From Rhizophagus clarus (Eukaryota > Glomeromycota > Glomeromycetes > Glomerales > Glomeraceae): 64,000 nucleotides of DNA. The translations under genes were made by a program, and so were the position numbers. Positions 23,430 to 33,656 of the stretch are shown here, piece after piece; within the stretch, counting starts at the first letter, position 1; each line of letters starts with the position of its first letter. Under the pieces are notes generated by a model, which ran no database searches, was not told the DNA's origin, and was given only the letters and a program-made list of their open reading frames with translations. Location of the stretch: NCBI GenBank assembly GCA_015698045.1, contig BLAL01000005.1, positions 186,001 through 250,000 of the forward strand, in the 5' to 3' direction.

Positions 23430-25680
23430 ATGCCAAAGAAATTTGATATTACTGGCAAGCCGGGCTTTTCATACTGTTTTCATACTTTCTTACTACGCCA
23501 TGCAACAAATGGGATGCACTAGAATATCATGAGGAATGGTGTGCGTCCAAACATCCCATTAACAAGGCAACAATCACGGCAACAATCACGGTAGCAATCA
23601 CGCGACAACTAGAGTGGCTTATGAAGGAGGGAACGGAAGAAGAAAAGAAGGAAGCTGACAGGATGTTTAAGCAATTTAAGGTGTGTTCCTTTTTTTGTTT
23701 TAGAGGTTTAGTTATGTAGGTTGAGTGAGGGTTTAGGATGAATGGCTCCGATAGTGTAGTGGTTATCACTTAAGCTTTACGCGTTTAATGTCCTTTGTTC
23801 GAACTCAAAACTAAGCATTTGTTTTTCGTGGTCCTGCCCGTGACATTGTTACATTCTTTTGCATGGCAGTTGTGGCAGGAATCACGAGGGAATACGTTCC
23901 GCCCGTGTATAGCATACGTTCTGCCCTGTCTCAACTGAGATTGAAGCTACCCACTGGAATACGTATCCGAGTGGCGATGGAATACGTTCCGCTGAAATCT
24001 TTCCATGAGTTAACTATCATGAGTTAACCTTATTTGTTACTGTTAAATTGTTATGCTTTATTATAGTGTGGGAAGTTCGCGTTGAAAGCAAAACCTGTAT
24101 TGATATAAAAATAATTGTAAAACTTAATTTTTTGTAGGAAGGTGTAAAGGCTGGCGGGTATGTCGATGATTTTTTTGGATTAAAATGGATTTGAAGAGGA
24201 AAGCGAACTTAAAAGAGATCAAGGTTTCTGCAGAAGTTCGTGAAATACAGGTAATGGAAATTGTTTCGTTTAGTCTTTACCTGCACATTCTAAGGCTAAG
24301 CTTAATTTAAATTCTTTCTCGGTTTCTCATACAATAGGCGGATAAATACTTGCTAATGGTAAGGGTTTTTGACTTTATAATTCCAGATTTAATGCTATCT
24401 TTATACATGTTTATGTAGAATAAAAGGTCTCTTGATGTCATGAAAAGCACGATAGTGGAGCATAATGAAGCATCGAAGATATTTGCAGACTTTGCTCGTG
24501 CCGGAAAAAAAAGGAAGAAATATCATCAGTTGGACGGATTTACTACTCCCTCTCCGGGTAGTCCAAAAAAACATTCATCTATTGAGGATATGAGCAGAAC
24601 AGATTCGGAAGATGCTGGGCAAACCAGCTCTTCAAAGGCACGTGTAACTCAACGATTTTTTGTTTACTGATCATAAACACTCATTAATGGTTATAACTAT
24701 AATTTGACTTGTGCTTCTATAGGAATTGGATGACGAAATCGACAATTTCCTTCGAAGTCCCAATAAGCGAAAACCTAATCAGTTTGTTGAGAAACTTAAA
24801 AATCTGAGACCACAGATGAGGTACAAATTGAAACGATACACCATGATTCCAGCGACGATACAACTTATCATAAAATGCCGTTTTGAACAGTACGTAAATT
24901 CATATTTGACTGGTTATAAATTGCATAACGTTGTTTACATTTGATTTCGGTTTCAGTTTAGCACATTCATTTATTATTGACCCTGATGATGAAACATACA
25001 TCCAATATGAAATATTTACTCCCGAAGAACTTGAAGAAATTCGTAATACAGGCGCAAAAGGCTTACCAAAGATGCCGGATGATTTGTTAAAATATATTGG
25101 CTCTTTCCGAAAGAAAACAGCGGCAGACTTACGGATGGTACTCGATACGCGACAAGATTGGGAGGGTAGAAACTTCGACAAAACAAAACATTTTGATTTC
25201 GATTGGATAAAGAATACAGTTCATAGTTTATTGCCAGAATACGAGTTTGAAACATTACAGCGAAAACACCTGGAAACATGGTATAATGTTCATGTTTGGT
25301 CTTTGATAGACAAATCTTTTAGTGATTTAGAGGGGATGGATGCTACCAGAGGCGAATCGTGTAGTCTTTCTTCTTCGAAGCGTAAAAATAAGAGAAGGAT
25401 TGTTAAAGGAATAGTTAAAGCAACACGAAAGGCATTAGGTAGAAGAGGTGATCTGATCCTAAGGAAGGGTTCATATGAATATGGTGCTTCTGAAGTAGGA
25501 AAGGATTACGAAGGAGAAAATGGGACGAAATTACTAAGGGAGAGGGGAATAAAAAGTCCGAAAATGTTCAAGGACATGTTAGTAGACTTAGATAATTTTA
25601 TGAAGTGGAAACCAAAAACTCATACAATGCTGCGTCTAACCTGTTACGTAATACCGTATAGAGTGAATAAAGCGCAGTAA
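23430..25680 (+). pseudogene. Second nuclease-like gene, PD-(D/E)XK-type, probably damaged
   Basis: Multi-exon and similar in layout to, but not a close copy of, the 5.76 kb gene. Readable parts: ATG CCA AAG at 23430 (MPKKFDITGKPGFS); a CNKWDALEYHEEWCA block in another frame; EGVKAGG (24139); LKEIKVSAEVREIQ; ADKYLLM; a 24420-24640 exon with a KKRKK basic patch; an exon from 24723 (ELDDEIDNFLRSPNKRKPNQ); and a long last exon from 24956. The latter ends in RRGDLILRK, then EYGASEVGKD and SPKMFKDML. The D...E-x-G-K pattern fits a PD-(D/E)XK core (inference). The junction at 24640/24723 keeps frame only with a GC-AG intron (AAAG|GCACGT). The 5' exon changes frame and the C-terminus looks cut short, so I treat it as damaged; a host gene with unusual splicing is the alternative. 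Confidence 0.5.
23744..24010 (+). mobile_element. tRNA-Val-derived SINE-like insertion in an intron
   Basis: Positions 23744-23817 resemble a tRNA: A box TAGTGTAGTGG, an anticodon arm TAAGC-TTTACGC-GTTTA (anticodon UAC, Val) and B box TGTTCGAACTC. The T stem is weak and the 3' acceptor strand (ACTAAGC) no longer pairs well with the 5' strand, so it is not a working tRNA. The following roughly 190 bp is GC-richer with two GGAATACGTTCCGC boxes, as in the body of a SINE. It lies in an intron of the nuclease-like gene. Confidence 0.5.
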
Positions 25681-26089
25681 CGCTCTATGATTTTCACTTT
25701 TTTCTTGCTCCGGCCGTCATAAAAAGAAACCGGTCTATCGCAGTTTGAAAGAAGTGTTATACGTTCGTAGAATTAAATTTACATATTTTTTATTATACAT
25801 GATCAAGAAAGTATTTTTTGATAATTTAGTGAAATACATTAGATTTGCATATATGTAGAATGATTGAGTATTGTTTGATGAAAAAAACACTATATTTCCC
25901 TATGTGAAATTGTGATCAGTTCGTCCACTTTATAATGTTTTGTTTAGTAGTAAGTACATTAACTTTGCTCTCTGCTTGGAAACGAGAACAATGTCAGATC
26001 CACCAAACTGGAAATAAGATATCTCATCCTCTTCATTGCTTTATTTGTTTGAACGAAAAGGTGAATCGATTACAATCAGACCGTAGTTC

Positions 26090-26560
26090 CTACGTGAAAC
26101 AAAATTGGAGTCAATGGAGTGGTTTTAACAATCTCTTTGTATGAAATTTCTTGCAAAAAACTTGACCCATCGACCGTTCGATGATCTAGCAATTATTGTA
26201 GATTCAACCTTGTAAATCAAGTCACTTTCAGAAGCCTCTCCTGGAGTATTAAAGAATTATTTAAAGACAGTAAATACATAAATGACTTTGTCAGTATGAA
26301 ATTTATGCACGTATTTCTTGCACCATACAACTATCATCGTCAACATGCTCCCGTTTGTGATAAAGTGCTTAAAGCTAAAGTCATTTAAGACCAGGCTTAT
26401 TTTGAATTAAAGTTATAAAAAGACTCAAGGTGAAATGAGACTCAAAATCTATCCGAAAAAAATGACAGACTTGCAAATTTGACTATCCATTCGTATAGCT
26501 CCGATAATCGCGGTGGTACCAAGGACGTCATAGATGAGCTATATTGACCGTCTTTTCAAA
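26090..26560 (+). pseudogene. Phosphatidylserine decarboxylase pseudogene
   Basis: Across three frames: an FNNLFV/NFLQKT-PIDRS part like the 'FNEFF.RKL...RPID' start of PSD-like proteins, then SLSWSIKELFKDSKYINDFV, the highly typical MHVFLAPYNYHRQHAPVCDK, LKAKVI, AYFELKL, and finally LANLTIHSYSSDNRGGTKDV. The YHRQHAPV stretch is the signature of phosphatidylserine decarboxylase (phosphatidylserine to phosphatidylethanolamine, normally in mitochondria or endomembranes). Several stops and at least two frame changes are present, and no catalytic-cleavage LGST-type triad was found before the break, so it is dead. Weak similarity may extend left to about 25930. Confidence 0.75.
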
Positions 26561-27930
26561 ATTGATCTCCCAGTTATTGCTAATAATCATATATATATCA
26601 GCTCTTGAGCAATTGGCTGATAGTCGTTTTGTTGAAAGGCCCGAGTGATTGCTCGTCTACTTTGTAGACTTTACCTAAAGCTGCAGAAATAATGCAATTG
26701 AAAAAAAAAAAAATAAAAATTAGTAATAAAAGATGATTGATGATTCAAATCAATTCGATTATTAAGAATTTTCTCATCTTGCACAAAAGTCTTTATATAA
26801 GAAAAAATTTTTACAATTATTTCCTTTGAGACAAATAAGCATAGAGACAGAGTAGATGAGACTACAATGAAACAAATAGCCAAATAGTGCCACAATTTTT
26901 TGTTTAAATCTGAAGTATGAGTCAAAAGTTGCCATTCACGATTTCACGTCTAAAGAAACAAAGCTTTCGTATCATTTGCTTCAAACTGTTATGTATTTTT
27001 GGAATGAAGAGATACATTTTCTAAATTATTTGGTTCAGTTAAAGATATAATGTATTTCCAGGAAAAAACGATTATTTAGCATCATTGATGGCGAAAATCA
27101 ACTTGACGTTAGTAGCGAGTCTTGAATGCGCGAATAATTGGGATTTAATGATGTAACTCTAAACTCTTTGTAGTCGCAAACACTTAACGATGTGTTACAT
27201 GTTACGAGCCACACGTAACCCCTAAATGCGCGGTTAATGCGACTCGTCTAAATATTTTGTAGCTGAAGTGTGTAATGTCTGTGGCCATTTTTTGTATCAT
27301 TATATTAAAATCATAATAAAAAATAGGAAACAAAGAAATCGTCAAGTTGTCGATCTCCACTAAAAGTAATACAAATAAATTTTGTCTCGAGATTTTTAAA
27401 TGTTCCACGATTTTAATTATTCTGACGAACATACCATTTAAGCGAACGTAATGATTCAAGTGAATCAGTATCTTGCTTGAATGGAACAGGGAGGGAAGAC
27501 ATAAGATACCTAGAAGTTAAGTCGGAAACATCATCATTTAATTGTTGAAAGCGAGTGTGAATATCAGTAACCAGTAAAAAATCTGCATTCTACACGCACG
27601 CTGCGTTTTAAATTTGAAAAAAAAAAAACAGAATAACAAACTGAAAAATGGCAGAGTTTTATGATTAAATAATTATTTTAAATAATATTTATTATATTGT
27701 ATCAAAATGAGAACAAAAGATAATACAAATTTATTTATTAAAAATTATAACTTAAAATTAAATAAATATTAATCTATTATTATTTTTTTTAAAAAAAAAA
27801 TAGTAAGCACCAATGTAATTTTAATGCGTAGAACATAAAAAGTCCTTTATAAATATATATATATAGTTCTTTAAATAAATTATAATTTAGATCTATTAAA
27901 TTAAAGGAAATAATCCTAAATTGTTTGAAT
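26561..27930. other. AT-rich intergenic region
   Basis: Downstream of the decarboxylase pseudogene. Contains imperfect inverted GCG-AGTC...GCGCG sequence near 27110-27250 but no coding or RNA gene that can be supported. Confidence 0.45.
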
Positions 27931-28452
27931 TTAACTGTAATCACCAGGGATGATTTTTTCGCAACCGTCAGTGCTTCTGCTGGTATCGCATTGGGAGGCA
28001 TCTTGGCAACAACGAATACAGAAACGGCCAATATCAGGTTCGACAAGATTTACAAACTTCTCGGAATTTGCGCATGTTGCACCTGGTGGAGCTCCAACAC
28101 TATCGTATTGACCACCACCGTCAGATGTGCTCAATTGGTACGCAGAAGGATCAATGGTACCAGTGACTTGGACATATTTGCCATCTACGCTAGCAAAGTG
28201 TGCAGTCTTAATGAATCCTGCAGGGAAAGCCTGGGCATTAGGTGCATTAGGGGGGTTTGCTTGGGTGCAGAATGGGATAGCATCACCCTCGCTAGCACCA
28301 ATTTCTTCACCAGGAGTTTTTGGAAGGAACGAACAGAAGAGTTGTTCACTCTCTACTGTTACTTGTACGCTGGGATCTTGGCGACGTACAACAGCTGCAT
28401 TGGTGGAAGCAATAGCCGCGAGGGCGAAAAGAAGTAAAGATACTTTAACCAT
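27931..28452 (-). CDS. Small secreted cysteine-rich protein, macrophage-activating-glycoprotein-like
   Basis: Single-exon 173-residue frame. Residues 1-19 are a clear signal peptide (MVKVSLLLFALAAIASTNA), followed by a VRR dibasic site that may be a Kex2-type cut. The mature part has PGEEIGASEGDAIPFCTQAN, GKYVQVTGTIDPSAYQL, GGGQYDSVGAPPGATC and the terminal block FVNLVEPDIGRFCIRCCQDA followed by C...STDGCEKIIPGDYS. This ending matches the fungal 'macrofage activating glycoprotein' relatives known from basidiomycetes. Seven cysteines remain after signal removal, suited to extracellular disulfides. Expected location: cell wall or secreted; a role at the host interface is only possible. The frame is intact, with higher GC than its surroundings as expected for a coding gene. 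Confidence 0.88.
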   Translation of the reverse strand: MVKVSLLLFALAAIASTNAAVVRRQDPSVQVTVESEQLFCSFLPKTPGEEIGASEGDAIPFCTQANPPNAPNAQAFPAGFIKTAHFASVDGKYVQVTGTIDPSAYQLSTSDGGGQYDSVGAPPGATCANSEKFVNLVEPDIGRFCIRCCQDASQCDTSRSTDGCEKIIPGDYS

Positions 28453-28539
28453 TTTATATCAGAGGTAATGCGAGTAAAAAAGCAAACTTTTGTTTTTTTT
28501 TAAAAAAAAAAAAATTGAATTATTTAAAAAAATTCTTTT

Positions 28540-28645
28540 TAGAACTTTCAAAGAAGTGGGGTTTGAACTGGTGCTTCTTATATAACAAAATTTTTGTAAA
28601 TCAACTGCACGCCAAGAATTGTTAGCTGATATAGGAAAACAGGAA
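28540..28645 (-). other. tRNA-like sequence, degenerate
   Basis: Minus strand reads TTGGCGTGCAGTTGA (A-box-like), a T/A-rich arm, then CCAGTTCAAACCCCAC, a good B box. Stems are poor, so it is not a working tRNA; most likely a SINE head or tRNA relic, lying just upstream of the secreted-protein gene. Confidence 0.35.
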
Positions 28646-30695
28646 ATCATTTTTTTTTTAAAAAAAAACATTCTAAAAATAAATATCGCCGCCATGATCA
28701 CACTAATTAAATTTTAAACCAAATTTGGATATTTCATAATAAAAGGGAATATCTCTAAGTGTAACGTAGATCTTGTAATATCATCATTAAGCAACCATTA
28801 CCATAAAAGTAGGAACGCCAAGAAATCATTTTTTTTTTATTTATATTTTAATTAATTTCGTATGACTTTTAACTATTTCTAATTCAGCGCATGATTTAAT
28901 GGGGTAATTCATGTTATCCGAAACTTAATTTGGAGAGGAACCATACTCCAATTAGAACAATTCGTCGGGCGAGGTAGGTTTTTACATCACGAAGCGTCTA
29001 AGCCATTTATGCACAGTTTGTTTAATTCGGGGTTTATTTGTATTATGTTTATCAGCACCCGATTCCTTGAAGCGAACAAAGACAAAGTAAACATTATTTT
29101 AATTAGATATTCTTATTATTCGTATTAAATTTAATGAAACAAGAACCCTTTTTTTTTGTTTGTAAAGAAAATATTGTCTTTGTAGTTTGAAAATATTTCA
29201 TGTATAAATTAAGACTAATATTAAAAACTTTATCATATTATTTTAATATATCAAGGTATAATAATAGAAAAAAAAAGATAAAGAAAAAGCTGTATAATCA
29301 GAACCAAACCATATTTAGAACAAACTACTTTAGAACAAACAACATGATAAATCGGAAAATTTTTATCGCTAAAATAACAATCAAGTGTTAATTAAAAATA
29401 ACCAGACCAATTAGAAATAGAAGAATTTAAAATAGTAACTACGGATATTCACCTTTTCAATATTTTTAATATTTTTTAATATTTTTTTTACCCTTTGTGC
29501 GCTCATCAGATTGCCAAGACTTAAACAATATGGGTTAACTAATTAAAATTGTGTATAATTACATTCTTCCTTTAGACGAAATAATTATCACAACAGGAAG
29601 GAGTGAAAAAACATGAAAGGAAAAGATAAAAATGGAAAAAGAATAAAAAAAAAAAAAAAATTGAGAGTTTGTAAAAGATTTACTCTTTATCTAAAAATAA
29701 ATGGATAATCTTATGCAGGAGTTATATTAAAGAATGAAAATTTTAAACAAAATGCAAATGATATAATAATAAAAAAAAAACTCTATTCACTTTATTCCTT
29801 GTAAGATCAAAAAAGAAAAATTATGTGCAGGATCAGATTTACCCTTTTTTAGTTTCTCTATAAATTATCCCGGGTACAACGTATTTAAAGATCATCCCGT
29901 ACTCCTTATTGGGCGGAACAAAACTGGCTAATAAAATGGCATGTCTTTATCATATTGAACCTATTTTTAACTAAACTTTCGATAATCATTCATGACAGAA
30001 TAGTGATATGCTCATTTAAAAGCACTAATCTTCAAATGTTAGAATTTTTTCTCTTTTATTCCTTCTCATGAAATAGAACATACGATATTCATCATGTCAT
30101 AATTACAGATGGATTAAAAATAGATTTCCCAAGAAACCATTTTTCATGTTAAGTTTCTTCAACTAAAAATAGATTATTTTAATACTTACACTTTTCACAT
30201 ACTCCTTCCCCCTTAGGCTACATTCATTATCTTTAAAAAAATATATAAATTTGGAAAAAAAAACTTGTGGTGACCGACGGTTGGTGGCCGACAGGGGGAA
30301 TGAATATCCTTAGACTTTTAGTTTTTAAAATTTTTTGACGATATTTACACTATTTATTTACAATCGACTAAAAAGTTATTCTCTTAATAAATTTTAATTA
30401 CTTCCCACAGCCCAAAATCTCAGGTATTTATGTTCACGTGATAAGAAAAGGTAATGCTATTGGATAAGTTATATATCTGTTAATGAGTCAATGACTTATG
30501 ACCGTAAATGTCCGAAAAAACCGGTTTTATGCACGTAGTCTTGACCAAATCTGAGAAAACGTACTAATTTTTTAAATCTGAATTGCCGAAATTTTGCCGA
30601 GATGGTACTAATTAATAAAATTTACCAGCGTGAAAAAAATGACAAAGTATATGTAATTTCTTTAACCGAAAACTTACGTTCTAATTTCAACATAG

Positions 30696-31682
30696 CAGTC
30701 ACTGGACATTTCCGGAATCAAATGGATTTACTAATTAAATATGCAGCTTGTCGATCACTTTTTTTACTATGATTTATTAGTAAATATTCAAATTTCTAGT
30801 TTTTTCGTCACATGTAAACTTTGATTTTTATCCAATAAATATGCGTAAAAATTTTTTTTCCTTACTCTCCAAGTTCTAACTGACACGCCAATATAATTTT
30901 CCAAGGGTTGTTTATTAATGACAAAGTTAGAAGAATCTCTCCTTGAAGTTGGCCATTTTTTCGTTAAAATACTATAAATTTATAATTTAATAGAATATTT
31001 TACAACTATAAAAGCAAAACTTAGTCTTCAAAATTATACTAAATTTATTTAAGATCTTGTTTTTAAACGAAAATAATATTATTTAGTTTAGAAGTTGGTG
31101 GCTGCCATATAAATCTGATATGGGAAAGGATAATAGAACAAAGTTATTAATTAGTGAATATTATTTTGAAACATGTAATTAGAAATTTATTTAAAAATTA
31201 AATTATTGATATTTTTTTTAATAAATATTGTATAAAAAAGTTGAGTGAAGTTTAGAAGCGTTTGTAAACTAAACGCTTTTTGGATCTGACGCTTACTGTA
31301 TAATAAAGAATTCACTTTCTCGGCTATTTCTCAACAACGTACATATAAACTTCCAACCAAATTTTACAATACAACTATATTAATGGTTAACTCGTCACGT
31401 AAAAATCTTTTGGAAAGAACTAATATTGGCAGAAGGATCTCAGTTTAAAGTTCAAAAAGTTGCAGAAAAACCTTATATAGTGAAATATTTAAGGAAGTGA
31501 GGTATTTTAATAAAATTAGTGCCATTTGAAAGTTCATACGCGATACTTCTAATGTATTGTAAAAAAAAGTTATATTTTGTTAAAGTCTTTGTCCTGTTCG
31601 AACCAAATGAAGATAGGCTAATTTATGTAGTACAAAATTTTTAATTAGTGATTGGCGCTGCGCTGGAAATGTCCAGTGACTG
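30696..31682. mobile_element. MITE-like element, 987 bp, with 4-bp target duplication
   Basis: The ends are an 18-bp perfect inverted repeat beginning CAGTCACTGGACATTTCC; matching ACTAATTAAA blocks follow at the same distance inside both ends, so the arms are about 44 bp. Both flanks carry ATAG (just before 30696 and just after 31682), a candidate target-site duplication. The interior is AT-rich without a transposase frame, so it is non-autonomous. Superfamily not assigned. Confidence 0.65.
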
Positions 31683-32093
31683 ATAGAAGAATTCTAATCT
31701 GCATAAATCTGCATAAAATCCAGTTTTTGTAATAATAATAAATTAGGCAACTCCCCCGATGAATAATGTAGTCTGAGATTGAATAACCTGAGAATAATAT
31801 GGTCTGAGATTGAGATTCTTGCTTAATATGAGGTGTCACACAATCTGGGGTGAGAAAAAATGGCCAGGATTAGTGTATTAGTTTAATTAATTAATGTTAA
31901 ACTGAAAATTCTTCTAATTCCTTCCAAAATCCAAATCATGTGTACTTATCTCCCGAAAATCAATCTATGATAAATAATGGTATTTTATCGACCATTGTAG
32001 CAGATTCACAAAAAATAACGGAAATATTCGGACAAATTTTTACATGTTAACCCATTAAAATATTGACTAAACTAGATTTATTAACATAAGGTT

Positions 32094-32345
32094 TGCGATA
32101 AGCCGGATAAATTAAAATTATATATATCCAGGATATCGTATGATTTTTTTTTTTTACACCGCAAGCCAGTAAAGATCCGATCACTTGACATATTGAGTAT
32201 TTATCTATTATCCGGATAACCGGATAAAAAATATCCGAATTTCAGATTAACGCCTTCTTTTTACGCCACTGGCGTCAGTGGCGTCTATGAGAATTCAGAT
32301 CACGTGACATACTCGAGGTTAATTTTTATCCGAATATCCGGCTGG
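32094..32345. mobile_element. Small inverted-repeat element with a central palindrome
   Basis: Ends AGCCGGATA...TATCCGGCT are inverted; inside are further ATCCGGATAACCGGATA repeats and a perfect 9-bp-armed palindrome ACGCCACTG-GCGT-CAGTGGCGT at 32272-32293. GATC.CGTGACAT / GATCACTTGACAT direct repeats flank the palindrome. Probably a MITE; boundaries are approximate. Confidence 0.45.
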
Positions 32346-33656
32346 AAACTGGGCCACACATGACATGACATAGTTTTACTGCTTTCTCATCATGCATGAT
32401 CATACAAGTAATTAATAATTATATTAAGTTATGGCGAACTGTTAGAAATAAAATTATTACAAACTGTAGATTATGAAAAAAAAATTTTTAATTAATAATT
32501 TTAAAATATTTAATTATTTAACCTTAATAAGCCAAGTTAAATCGGTTAAATTAAAGCCGAGTTCAATTTGATAAGCCAAGAGATGTCAAGTTTAATGGAA
32601 TGTTGAGTTAGAAAAGTTAAGAAAAGAAGGTCATTGATTTTCTCAAAACATCATTTTTAATTTAGCCAATAAAAACAATAAAACAATCAATATTTTGATT
32701 CTTTAAATAGCCAATAAAAACAATAAAAAAATCAATAATTTAATTTATAAAAAAACTTCCCTATTTCAAAATATTTTTTTTACTGCGTAGCATTTAAATA
32801 ATCATAAATAACAATACCAAATTTGTTTCTTTTTAAAAAAAATTCTGTCGTACTTGTCATTCTAGCATCTCTTTAATGGAAATAATTGTGTTTATTTTTC
32901 ATATGAATTTGAATTTATGTTGCATTCGCATGGCAAATTGTGTCACTTTAGGAAATTTTTTCGTTGTAAATAAATCTAATTTTGACAATGATCTTTTTTC
33001 CTTCTATGGATGGTTTGTCCGCAGAAACTAATACCAATCGGAGCCTTTGCCACATCTTATTTTCCAATTAAAGTAATCTCTTAACAAATTTTTGACATTC
33101 ATAGTTGGCTCTCATAGAATCTTGACTTTAAACGCAGTTTTTTTAAAACTGTCTCAATCAATAATTCAAAATTTATTTTTACTTGGGAAGAATCTCAAGA
33201 GAAAATGTCAAAAGAAAATCTTTCAAGTTTCTTAGAATATTCTTGTCATTATTACATTCACCATTTACACTGCTTACTTAATTAATTTGATACATAACAA
33301 GTTAATAACATAATAATTTATCTAATAAATGTATTTACTAAATTTGGATGTCGTCATTTCTAAATGATCAACTCGGAATTTACGGAAGTTCGGAGAAATT
33401 CAACCCGGGAGATCATCACTTATAAGGTATATAAAAAGACCAATTTTAAAATTTTTTTTTCCAATAAGAATACACTGAATTTAGAATTTTTTTTATAATC
33501 TTAATATCTGATTTCTTTTTTTTTTTTTTTTTTTTTTCCTCTTGACACCTGTCAATATAGAATTATAAACCGTGTAGATAAAATAAAATATATTAAAAAC
33601 TATTTATACTTACATAAAATTTTACTAAATTTTTATAAGATCTATATAATTTCGAC

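Larger units (their letters stand above)
28700..33656. other. Five-kilobase gene-free AT-rich region
   Basis: No coding frame with any domain or splice logic on either strand. It holds two inverted-repeat elements listed separately (30696-31682, 32094-32345). The last 200 bp contain a 23-base T tract (33518-33540) and are the likely promoter of the P450 reductase gene. Confidence 0.55.

Noticed and set aside
23744-23817. Functional tRNA-Val gene
   Set aside because: Acceptor and T stems do not pair properly; the sequence continues into a SINE-like body.
27110-27250. Inverted GCGAGTC/GACTCG pair as a transposon end pair
   Set aside because: Match is short and interrupted; no target duplication.
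27925-28468. Long plus-strand frames (170 and 113 codons) opposite the secreted protein
   Set aside because: Antisense shadows of a codon-biased real gene; the minus frame has signal peptide and family match.
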